A stretch of DNA of 64,000 nucleotides, taken from positions 248,001-312,000 of the forward strand of contig JAAKBF010000079.1 in the NCBI GenBank assembly GCA_012656075.1, written 5' to 3'. Below, in pieces: positions 54,362-63,455 of this stretch. The position numbers and the translations under genes are program-made. The DNA is from Phytophthora hibernalis. Its lineage: Eukaryota > Oomycota > Peronosporomycetes > Peronosporales > Peronosporaceae. The notes below the pieces were generated by a model. The model had not been told where the DNA came from and ran no database searches. It saw nothing but the letters and a program-made list of their open reading frames with translations. Each line of letters starts with the position of its first letter. Position 1 is the first letter of the stretch.

Positions 54362-56619
54362 TTAGAGCGTCGATGTGTGAAGCACTCTATGCAGATGGAA
54401 TTTGTCGACGAGAGGTTTAGGAGTTGAACCACCACTAGCGAATTGGATAGTCTGAAATACGTCAAAGTATCCATATGTGTTACCATTCAACTTTAAGGCA
54501 AGATCTATTAATAGCGCGAGATTCTCAAATTGTTCCAGCAAGCTGGCAAAAGAAGCGTCCGTCTTGTCTAGGTAAATCACGATATTAGTCAGAGGTTGTT
54601 GGCTTGGCTTGTGATCCGATAAGAAAGTTAGGATGATCAACGTCAAGTTTCTATCGGCAAGCTGACTTTCGTTTTTCGTCTCCCCTAATGTGCATTTAAC
54701 TATCCAGCATTTTCGTGAAGAAAACACCGCGTGAGTTGGTTTCAAAAGACTAAGAGCATAAGTTTTAAGCTTTTGAATTACTTCAGTTGTACTTCGAAGT
54801 ACCATGTAGTGGCTCAATGAGCCACCCATTTGAACTGGAAAGAGAAGTCTGCACCTACAGCACATCCAAATTAATACCCCCACCGCAAGAAAGAAGCGCT
54901 ACTACCTGTAACAGAGCTAAATTTGCACAGATCAACGTACCAAAATGAGGTATGCGGTAAGTCAGCGTCATCAGCACCCAAAGCAGCAACTTGCCCAGCA
55001 CAACTGACATCTGCGTTTCCAGAACGAAACCAAGCTGCTACAATAGGATAATGTTGCAGCTCTGCCGCAGTATTATTGCGAGGACCACAAACGACGCAAG
55101 CTCCAGCAGTGCATAGATGAACATTCGAGATATTACGACGCCAACATTTTCAGTGGTTACCCCGTATGGTACTCCGCATTTGGCAAGTGAGTCATTACCA
55201 GCACAAAAAATCCATAAAATACTGTAACGATGAACTCGATATACTCAGTCAAAACGAGGCACTCGGACGTGAAGAGTACTTGCAGTGATTCCTGAAGAAC
55301 GATGGAATGCCAAGGCATTTATTGAGTATCTTCATTTCTTGTTTCATCATTTTCTGCGGCCCAATCATTATTGAGGTTGGTTGGCGAGCCTGAGGTGCTA
55401 TCCGGTTCGAGAAACACCATCCTTTCGACAATTGACTGTGAGAAGGTTGTAGGGTAGGCGCAAAGTTTGATGCCACGCGTTCTACGCTGTACGATCGGAA
55501 ACCGATTTTCGACGGATTTGAGCTCGCATTGCTGTCGATTTTATCAAGAATGGCCTTGTTTTCATCGGGCAACGTGCGGTGAAAGCATGATCGTACTTGA
55601 ATGTTGGAACGATCTTGCTTCTGAAGCATTTCTGAGTTGCAGCATAGCACTCGAATAGTACTGAATACATTCATAGCACCAATATTTTCGGTCATTCCAG
55701 ACGCCTTCTGAAGACGCTTCAGGATAAGTAGCGTTCGCTGATGAACCTCACGCAACTCGAGGGCGGATTGTATAAAATCGATAGACATTATCGCTGCGAT
55801 CGAAGTTGCCGATAAAGCCGGCACGAAGCTTGCCAAATACAGCGCATCAAAAATGTCGACTGTGAGTAAAACATTCCCTGGAACTATATCCTCCTTGTGC
55901 GCAGGAACATACGCAAAAATTCTCCTCATGAACATTTTGAGAACGGGAAGGATCACTAGCACGGGCAGCTCAAAACTAGTATGAGTGACCACCCTGAAGA
56001 GAGCCTCATACGCAGGGTACGAAGCAGCTAAGAAGCCTAGCCGCAGAAAAAGTAAACCAAGCTGCGTAGTTGCACACGTCGCTCCACTATTTGCTTGAAA
56101 GCTCGGGCACCAAGCACAAGGCGCAAGAACCCCACGAGTATCGGGAAATTAGCTATGGAGAGGGAAATTACTGAAAATGGGATGGGAATACCCGGACTTC
56201 CGCGACCACGATGCCTGCGAGGATGAAACTACCGCCAACGCCCATGCAATACGCCAACCGCTGCCTTGAGGCGAGTCCTGGAACACCAAGCCATGGCTCA
56301 ATGATTTTTCCTGTAAGAAATCCCATTACTACCCTCTTAGCCCCACTCGAGGCCAAAACCCGTAGTTAGCTTTCCACCCATCCGACGGATCTTGAAGTGG
56401 GATAATTTCCTGGCACAGCACGACCGCTGTCGTTACAAGTGGTGGGGTCATTATCACTACCATCACACGAAGCAATGGTGTGTTTCTCGTGTACTCTTCC
56501 AGTGTGAGCACTCGCTCGATTGAATATTTACCTCCGTACTGGGTAATTTGAACAGCGCCCCACGCGTCCTTCAATTTTCCCCATGGCTTCTTCAGTGACT
56601 TACTCCAGCTTTCGTTCAT
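54362..56619 (-). CDS. Multicopy oomycete membrane-protein family, most complete copy (C), degenerate
   Basis: From the ATG at 56619 (MNESWSKSLKKPWGKLK) the minus strand reads ITQYGGKYSIERVLTLEEYT, VVIMTPPLVTTAVVLCQEII and PLQDPSDGWKANYGFWPRVG. Helices with LASRQRLAYCMGVGGSFILA follow, then (55992) SFELPVLVILPVLKMFMRRI, ALYLASFVPALSATSIAAIM and a long soluble stretch. The last open part (54883-54362) has NIVIYLDKTDASFASLLEQF. Several stops and frame changes separate these parts. The order resembles a family of large putative transmembrane proteins common in Phytophthora, whose function I do not know. Copies A, B and D (38935, 40842, 46186) derive from the same source. Probably a pseudogene; repeats are nearly identical, suggesting recent amplification. 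Confidence 0.6.
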
Positions 56620-57023
56620 TGTCGTCGACGAGTCAACTTAGACTCGTTTGTGTTGTTGATGTTATACTGCCATGAGTGCAAAGTTGCCCCGGTGATTCAT
56701 AGCCCAGTATTGTCGACTTTGCTATGCTCGGGCCGACAACATTCGAATTGTGTATTGATGCGTACCATGTCAATGCTGCCCACAAAACAAACACCGACCA
56801 ACGTCCACTCGATTCCAGCAATTTGACATAAATTCTCGTCACAACTTGTCCAGCATTGAATCGTCAACAAAGATGCGACCCCGTGCTTCACCTCCATCTA
56901 ATCCAATGCAGCGAATAAAATACCAGTAGAGAAACCTCTCCCAATCAAAGACCCAACAAGAGAAAACGAGTGCAAAGTGCATAGATAGATGGCTGTCTCT
57001 TGCTCTGTCTGCGCTGCGTCTGC
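56620..57023. other. Spacer, no recognised gene
   Basis: Short overlapping minus-strand frames (56633-57027) without recognisable domain. Confidence 0.4.
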
Positions 57024-57459
57024 TCACTCGACGCCGTACTTGTCCTTGAGGTCCTGCAGCTCCTGCTTCTGCTTGGTCAGGTCACCCCCGCCCTTGCGTT
57101 GCTGCATCTTGTTGGCCTGGTAGTAGAGCACGATGAGGTAGCGGCCGCACACGTTGAAGCCAGAGAGGTGGTCCACCGCGTTCTTGGCGTCGTAAATGTC
57201 CTCGTACACGACGAAGGCCGAGCCGCGCGTGTCGTTGTTCACCCCCAGACGGATCTGGCGGATGGCTCCGTACTTGCCGAAAATGTCGTACAACTCTTCC
57301 GAGGAGATTTTGAATGGCAGGTTGCGCACGTACAGAACGCGATTCACTTCGGGAGGGAGGCGTGCCTGCGAGAAAGGATACAGTATAAGTGGTCAGAGGA
57401 ATCTTATGGGGAGATGCAACAGGGCCACGTACGTTGCCTCGGCGACCTTGAGCTGACAT
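57024..57459 (-). CDS. SF3B6: SF3B6 (p14/SF3b14a) spliceosomal branch-point RRM protein
   Basis: Small U2 snRNP subunit that touches the branch-point adenosine. Exon 1 is 57433-57459 (MSAQGRRGN). A 67-bp intron (57366-57432, GTACGT to CGCAG) joins exon 2 (57024-57365), which starts ARLPPEVNRVLYVRNLPFKI. The single RRM shows RNP2 LYVRNL and RNP1 RGSAFVVY, with IFGKYGAIRQIRLG and FNVCGRYLIVLYYQ as in p14. The C-terminus is Lys/Gln-rich and ends DKYGVE. Intact 122 residues, as expected for the family. A hAT-like MITE ends 37 bp upstream of the ATG. Confidence 0.95.
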
Positions 57460-57496
57460 GGCGGGGGCTAACTAGGCGACGGTGAAGGGCGGCAGT

Positions 57497-57899
57497 CAGG
57501 GTTGTAGAACTGGGGTTTTGATTTATGGAATAATGGAATATTGGGGCAATCCACCCACCCCGCAAAAGAAAAATGAATTTAACTAATTTTAAATAGTAAT
57601 TTGAAAATGCTATTTTCTGTTAATATTAGCACTAAACTATTGTAAACAGTAACGATTTTCAGAATTCCGACGTAGTAAAATGGTGGATAAATCGCAAATA
57701 AAATTATATAAACAATATCATATAATTTTCAGGCTGATTCGCGTCGATGAAAGTGCGGCGCAGGCCTTGAGTCGTCTGGTAATTCAAGAAAGAGTGGGGT
57801 TTTTGAAGATTTTGGATTATACCTACCGTTTCACCCATCCGCCCCTAAAACCAATCACCCACCCAACTATTGCCAAATCGAGGGTTTTTAACAACGCTG
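57497..57899. mobile_element. hAT-like MITE, copy 2 (403 bp, 8-bp target duplication)
   Basis: Begins CAGGGTTGT and ends ACAACGCTG, flanked by GCGGCAGT (57489-57496) and GCGGCAGA (57900-57907), 7 of 8 identical. It is homologous along its length to 5164-5617 in reverse complement, with internal deletions. Both copies have the same end facing a start codon. Confidence 0.82.
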
Positions 57900-57907
57900 G
57901 CGGCAGA

Positions 57908-58445
57908 GCGGCGACCTAGTCTCTTAGTAAAATGAAAGTGTGGACCACGTAGCATCTGTGAAGTATGATATTGAGTTTTGGCGGGTGATGTTGGAAATTA
58001 CACGAATCTTGTCATTTCTGCTTGGTTCCACCGCTTCAACCATTTTAATGGTTGCGGGGACACGGAAGTACGTTGCAAAGAGTTGTTTTCAAGTCTGTGG
58101 ACGTCGAGGTGCATGCAATGCATTGTCGAAAGCCCGGTCTTCTAGTTCATAGCTTACCGCGCTTTAAGCTGGCGGGGGACTGTCTTCATGTCCCGGGATA
58201 CTGGCATTGTTGTTCCTAGTGAAGTTAATAAGGCTGCGTCGCAAACCGAGCTAGCTGAAAGCGTAGCCGCATCGCCGGACAAAGCAAAACGTTTTGAAGA
58301 CTAAAACATATTTTATTTGAGCCTTCGACTGTGAGAGTATCTGCTTCTAACCACTAATCCAGAAACTACCGCAGCTAGAAAAATGTACAACACGGAGAGG
58401 CTAGCTGGTTCGCCATCTTCCAGATGAAATGGCGAAGCGAGAAAC
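57908..58445. other. Spacer, no recognised gene
   Basis: Short unrecognised frames. At 58316-58440 a minus-strand phase out of frame with ADH-1 encodes a hydrophobic segment. Confidence 0.4.
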
Positions 58446-59684
58446 TTATTCGCAGTCAAGCACGATACGACCAGCAAGCTTGCCGGCAGCCATGCGCTCG
58501 AACACGCTTGGCAGGTTGTCGAGCTTCTCAATCGTGTAGGTCGTCGACACGTCGCCGGCGGCAGCCAACTTCAGAGCCTCGATCGAGTCCTGACGGTTGC
58601 CAACGTACGAGCCGATGATGCGGTGCGAGTTCAGAACCGAGCCGAAGACCTCAGCGGAGATATAGGTGTCCTTGGGCAAACCCACAAGCACGACAGCACC
58701 GTGAGGGCGCAGGAACGATAAGGCATCACCGTAAGCGTCACCGCCCGAAGCGACAACAACGCTGGCGTGGGCTCCGCGGCCCTCAGTGGCAGCGAACACC
58801 TTCTCCTTCACGTTGCCCTCCTTGAAGTCAATGAAGTCTTTGATGCCGTACGAAGCCACTAGTTTACGCTTGTCGTCGCCAGAGTCAATGGCGATAACAC
58901 GGTAGCCCATGGCGCGTGCGTACTGGCAGGCAAGGTGGCCCAGACCGCCGCCGGCACCCGGAATGACAACGAAGTCACCGCAACTGCCACCGATCTCCTT
59001 CAGAGCCTTGTACACCGTCACACCAGCGCACAGAATGGGGGCAGCGGCGTGCATCGGCAGCTCCTCCGGAATGGGAGTGACGTGCTCCGAGAAGGACACA
59101 CACCACTGCTGGAACGAACCGTCCACGGTGAAGCCGTGCAGGTCAGCGTCGATGCACGTGGACTCGTGACCCTTACGGCAGTCCTCGCAGCCAAGACACG
59201 AGTTGGCTAACCACTTGACACCAACAGCGTCACCAACCTTCACGCGAGTGTTGCTGTGCTCGCCAACGGCAGCGACATATCCAGCACCTTCGTGGCCTCC
59301 GACCAGAGGAAGTTTGTTGTCCAGGGGCCAGTCGCCAAGCCAAACGTGTAGGTCCGTGTGGCACACACCGCTGTAGGCGAGACGTACCAACACCTCACCG
59401 GGCTTCAGGTCTTCTGGCTGGGTCACGGGCCAGTCCTTGCGAACTTGCAGAGGAGCGTTGTTCTTCTCGAACACCACGGCCGTCTGCGTCTTGGGGATGT
59501 CGTAGTGTGACTGCGACTTGACCGAAAACGAGCGCGACTGGCAGCGAGGGCAGGTGCATCCCATGGAGTGCTGCGAGCAGTTGCCACAGCGGCACTGCAT
59601 GTTGTGCGTGCCGACAACGGACTTGGTAGCGGCCTGGGCCACACGGCGAGCAGGTTGGCTGAAACGGGACACCACGCGCAACAT
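58446..59684 (-). CDS. Mitochondrial zinc-dependent alcohol dehydrogenase, copy 1
   Basis: NAD-linked medium-chain ADH of the yeast type, intact 412 residues. The ATG at 59684 starts a presequence (MLRVVSRFSQPARRVAQAA) with a CxCxxC-x6-CxCxxC motif (Cys 31, 33, 36, 43, 45, 48). An RSF|S processing-site-like sequence follows at 51-54. The catalytic domain has GVCHTDLHVWLGDWP (catalytic-zinc Cys and His), GGHEGAGYVAAVG and the four-Cys structural-zinc loop CLGCEDCRKGHESTC. The NAD-binding GAGGGLGHLACQYA and C-terminal KLAGRIVLDCE complete it. The frame is open upstream to 60035, but the core promoter at 59733 rules that out. Tandem paralogue of the ADH at 60427. Confidence 0.94.
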   Translation of the reverse strand: MLRVVSRFSQPARRVAQAATKSVVGTHNMQCRCGNCSQHSMGCTCPRCQSRSFSVKSQSHYDIPKTQTAVVFEKNNAPLQVRKDWPVTQPEDLKPGEVLVRLAYSGVCHTDLHVWLGDWPLDNKLPLVGGHEGAGYVAAVGEHSNTRVKVGDAVGVKWLANSCLGCEDCRKGHESTCIDADLHGFTVDGSFQQWCVSFSEHVTPIPEELPMHAAAPILCAGVTVYKALKEIGGSCGDFVVIPGAGGGLGHLACQYARAMGYRVIAIDSGDDKRKLVASYGIKDFIDFKEGNVKEKVFAATEGRGAHASVVVASGGDAYGDALSFLRPHGAVVLVGLPKDTYISAEVFGSVLNSHRIIGSYVGNRQDSIEALKLAAAGDVSTTYTIEKLDNLPSVFERMAAGKLAGRIVLDCE

Positions 59685-59732
59685 GATGATGAGGAACTGG
59701 AGCTTGAGGAGGTTACTGGGTAAGCAGTAGCC

Positions 59733-59751
59733 GGTAAATTGCAGAATGAGC
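59733..59751 (-). promoter_or_regulatory. Inr-FPR core promoter of ADH-1
   Basis: Minus-strand GCTCATTCTGCAATTTACC is a full match to the oomycete initiator plus flanking element, 49 bp upstream of the 59684 ATG. Confidence 0.8.
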
Positions 59752-60426
59752 TCAACTGCGGACGGCGCTGCTTGGGCGTGGACGGATGTGGGCACGTCGA
59801 TATTTGGCCTTTGCAAGCAGGACCTGCAGATTTCGGCGTCTTTGCATCCGAGCGGTGAGAGGCGGCATAAAAACTCGCGCCGCGCGAAGCAGAACTCGCA
59901 TGTGCCATTGCCCGTGTGCAATGGCCATTGGCCACGTCTCCACCATCCTGTCAATTGCATCCTGCGAGTAGTATTGGCTCGTCTGATGTGCGATTCCCCG
60001 TATATATCGATGCAAAAACCCAGTCCTACTGCCAAATTCGATGCCGATGGTGCTGTATTTCAAAGTATCGACACACTTTTGTTAGCACAGTCGCTCGTTT
60101 TACTCATAGTCCTCCAGGTTTGATAAATGTGGTAGTGTCTCTTCAATATTAGTTTTGAATGGAAGGGAGCTTACAAAGCAAATCCAGATTCAAGAAATAT
60201 CCATCTTTCAGCATACGCTTTTGTCGAGCAACTTTAGCCAACTTCAAGCAGACCGTTACAAACTTCAAGTCAAATGAAATCGAATTCATTAGCATGTTTC
60301 AATCAGAGATGTTCGCACTGAGCAGAGCTGCTCTCCACTTCACTACTGCTTCCCAATGCGCTCTCACTACACAAATCACTCCACACGTTGCAGCCATTGC
60401 GAGCTGACTGCGCTCACAGCAACTTC
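59752..60426. other. Spacer between the ADH genes
   Basis: No gene seen. The upstream open extension of ADH-1 and antisense frames here are regarded as chance. Confidence 0.5.
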
Positions 60427-61665
60427 TTACTCGCAGTCCAGCACGATGCGACCAGCAAGCTTGCCAGCGGCCATGCGGTCGAACACGTCCGGGAGGTTGT
60501 CGAGCTTCTCGATCTTGTACGTGGTCGACACGTCACCAGCAGCGGCCAGCTTCAGCGCCTCGATCGAGTCCTGACGGTTGCCAACGTACGAGCCAATGAT
60601 GCGGTGGGCATTGAGCACCGAGCCGAAGACCTCAGCGGTAATGTAGGTGTCCTTGGGCAGACCCACAAGCACAACGGCACCGTGGGGGCGCAAGAACGAA
60701 AGCGCGTCCTTGTAAGCCTCACCACCCGAAGCAACAACGACAGTCGCGTGAGCACCACGGCCTTCAGTAGCAGCAAACACCTTCTCCTTTACGTTGCCCT
60801 CCTTGAAGTCGATGAAGTCCTTGATGCCGTACGAAGCAACCAGCTTGCGCTTATCGTCACCCGAGTCAATGGCAATAACACGGTAGCCCATGGCACGAGC
60901 GTACTGGCAGGCAAGGTGGCCCAGACCGCCACCAGCACCAGGGATCACGACAGAGTCGCCGCACACACCTCCGATCTCCTTCAAAGCCTTGTACACCGTC
61001 ACACCAGCACACAAGATGGGAGCCGCAGCGTGCATTGGCAGGTCCTCCGGAATGGGAGTCACGTGGTCGGCGTACGAGACACACCACTGCTGGAACGAGC
61101 CGTCCACGGTGAAGCCGTGCAAGTCAGCATCGACACACGTGGACTCATGGCCCTTACGACAGTCCTCACAGCCCAGACACGAGTTGGCCAACCACTTGAC
61201 ACCGACCGGGTCTCCGATCTTAAGGTGTGTGTGCGAGTGATCAGCAATGGCAGCAACGTAGCCAGCACCTTCGTGGCCTCCGACCAGAGGAAGCTTGTTG
61301 TCCAGGGGCCAGTCACCAAGCCAAACGTGCAGGTCCGTGTGGCACACGCCGCTGTACGCTAGACGCACCAGCACCTCACCAGGCTTCAGGTCCTTGGGCT
61401 GCGTCACGGGCCAGTCTTTGCGGACCTCCAGAGGCGCGTTGTTCTTCTCGAACACCACGGCTGTCTGCGTCTTGGGGATGTCGTAGTGCGACTGCGACTT
61501 GACAGAGAACGAGCGTGACTGGCAACGAGGACACGTGCAGCCCATGGAGTGCTGCGCGCAATTGCCACAGCGGCACTGCATGTTGTGCGCTCCAGAGAGC
61601 GACTTACCGGAGGTCTGTACGACGCGGCGAGCAGGCTGGTTGAAGCGGGACACGATACGCAGCAT
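60427..61665 (-). CDS. Mitochondrial zinc-dependent alcohol dehydrogenase, copy 2
   Basis: Tandem duplicate of the 58446-59684 gene, the same 412-residue length and about 90% alike. MLRIVSRFNQPARRVVQ is followed by the same double CxCxxC presequence motif and RSFS. The catalytic (CHTDLH, GGHEGAGYVAAI), structural-zinc (CLGCEDCRKGHESTC) and NAD-binding (GAGGGLGHLACQYA) motifs are intact. Differences cluster in AIADHSHTHLKIGD versus AVGEHSNTRVKVGD and a few conservative sites. Start at the ATG 61663-61665; the promoter is just upstream. Likely the same reaction (acetaldehyde/ethanol or a related alcohol), with expression possibly differing between copies. Confidence 0.94.
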   Translation of the reverse strand: MLRIVSRFNQPARRVVQTSGKSLSGAHNMQCRCGNCAQHSMGCTCPRCQSRSFSVKSQSHYDIPKTQTAVVFEKNNAPLEVRKDWPVTQPKDLKPGEVLVRLAYSGVCHTDLHVWLGDWPLDNKLPLVGGHEGAGYVAAIADHSHTHLKIGDPVGVKWLANSCLGCEDCRKGHESTCVDADLHGFTVDGSFQQWCVSYADHVTPIPEDLPMHAAAPILCAGVTVYKALKEIGGVCGDSVVIPGAGGGLGHLACQYARAMGYRVIAIDSGDDKRKLVASYGIKDFIDFKEGNVKEKVFAATEGRGAHATVVVASGGEAYKDALSFLRPHGAVVLVGLPKDTYITAEVFGSVLNAHRIIGSYVGNRQDSIEALKLAAAGDVSTTYKIEKLDNLPDVFDRMAAGKLAGRIVLDCE

Positions 61666-61713
61666 GATGGCGAGCTTGAGGTGGTGGTTGGGGGCTACTG
61701 GTGAGCAGTAGTC

Positions 61714-61731
61714 GGGAAATTGAGAAATGAG
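61714..61731 (-). promoter_or_regulatory. Inr-FPR core promoter of ADH-2
   Basis: Minus-strand CTCATTTCTCAATTTCCC is a full match to the oomycete core promoter, 49 bp upstream of the ADH-2 ATG. Confidence 0.8.
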
Positions 61732-62536
61732 TCGAGCTGACCAAAGGCCGCTGACGTTCCGGCGGCTTGCTTCGTCACTCGCAGTATCTTGGCGCCACTT
61801 CAACGCGTGGGACTTGCGTGTCCAAGGGCGTCGTGGAAAGTGATGCCAACTTCAATGCCACCGTAATGTTAAGTGAGCCGGGCAAAGTTCAACCACATTC
61901 GCGGTTGGTCGTCTTTGGACTGTACCAAGCATGGCAAAATGTAACCAGGCAAGATCGTTTAACAGCAGACACCTGGTGTTGCCATCGCACGAAATGCAAG
62001 GCAACAGGTCAAGCCAAAGACTGAAAAGGCTCGAAGCGTTAGAGCTCTTCAACGATGGTCCAGCGAAATTGACTGCGGCTGTTGGCGACTCGGCAGTGAA
62101 ACGCAATCCGCACTTGACATTTGTATGCTGCGTGTTTTTGCATTTTCCGCATGATTAACGTGACTTAAGCGTCGCTGCCGCAACGTTAGCGCAACTTGGA
62201 GGAAAAGAAACGCGCGATGAAATCCTCAACGTTGATTCGCGAAGATCAAAAACGGCTCACCTTGGCCTGCAGACTTCATGCTTCTTGTCGCTCGTGGCAT
62301 TCTTCCTAATTGCAGCAGCAACGCTAAGCGTCAATGGCAATCCTATGCTAACTGCCGGTAGTGCAGACGCTCTCAGGATTCCTCCGGCCGGCACCGCTTT
62401 CAGCAAGCGATTGATCGATGCTAGTAGCATCAGGTAGCATTGCTACCCTGTCACCGGACAGTCTGTCAGACAGTCACCTCGGGGTCGGGACCCGACTCGG
62501 GTCGAGTGGCTTCAAATCCTGCGAGATGGAGTCTCC
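61732..62536. other. Intergenic, no recognised gene
   Basis: Only short unrecognised frames on both strands. Confidence 0.4.
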
Positions 62537-63455
62537 TCATGCGGCACGAGGAGACTCACGACTCGTGCCTTCCAGAGCGCTCGGAATTGGAAGGAAGTGT
62601 CGCCTACCGTAGGCCCTACGTGTGTCGATCATCTCCAGAGCCGATGCAGCGTTTTCTTTCGTTGGTGGAGCAGCTCCACTGGAGCTGGGTTCGATGCAAT
62701 TGACGCCCTCACTTCTGTGCGTCACAACGATTGACACACTCACAGGACATGCAGCGCGCTTGCTTGTCTGGGGCTGGTCTATCACACGCGGACACGTAGG
62801 CACGCAGCTCGCGGGGTGTTTGGCCTTCCACTTGAGCATTTGTTTCTTCTTCCTCCGGCGAGTCGAGCGTAGCGGTTATCGGCACTCGAGGTGACGAAGC
62901 GATTGCTCTAAGCATGAAGCATCAGCGGAAATAGGTCAGTGAGCTGTACGAAGGAGATTTTCGGTGCTATTGCCTGCAATGCTCTCGTCTTCTGCATGTA
63001 TCAAGCAGCAGCTCGAGCAACGGCCATCGCTCGAACGCGAATGTCGATAGAAGCTTGGGACCGATTGAGCGATGTCTAGAGCGAATGCATTCCCTAATGA
63101 CAGCATGGCAAGCCGCAATGAACCCTCAACATTGAACTTGAAGCTGCTTCTCTCGGTGATGCTCTCGAGACACCAGCGCACATGCGAAGGCCAGGTGCAG
63201 CCATCCCGTTGCTTCTGCGCTCATGAGTATAGCCTGCCCTCCAAAACACATTGAGAGCACTTCCCTCATTAAGTGCTTAAGTGCGCAATTGCACTGACGC
63301 AACTTGCGCATGCTGCTCAAAACTGCTGCGAGCAACTTGAACTTTCGCCCTAGCCCTATCAAATCAATAGCATGGCCAATCAAAGCACAGCGATCTTTCG
63401 TACCCTCCAGTCGCCGACATATCCTTTCGTACAAAATGCGACTTGTGCTGTCCAC
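62537..63455 (-). CDS. Possible unrecognised protein, frameshifted
   Basis: Successive minus-strand phases read IGHAIDLIGLGRKFKLLAAV, LRQCNCALKHLMREVLSMCF and WLHLAFACALVSRESITERS, then VEGSLRLAMLSLGNAFALDI. Beyond a break near 62930 come SPEEEETNAQVEG and ACDRPAPDKQARCMSCECVN. This could be one Leu-rich, mostly helical protein interrupted by one-base losses. It would overlap the ATG of the TMTC-like gene on the other strand by about 20 bp, which argues against the full extent. No family recognised. Confidence 0.3.

Noticed and set aside
59685..60035. N-terminal extension of ADH-1 upstream of MLRVVS
   Set aside because: A full-consensus core promoter lies inside it, and ADH-2 has no matching extension.
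60388..61362. Long open frame antisense to ADH-2 (324 codons)
   Set aside because: It mirrors the GC-rich codon pattern of ADH-2 and has no promoter or domain; shadow frame.
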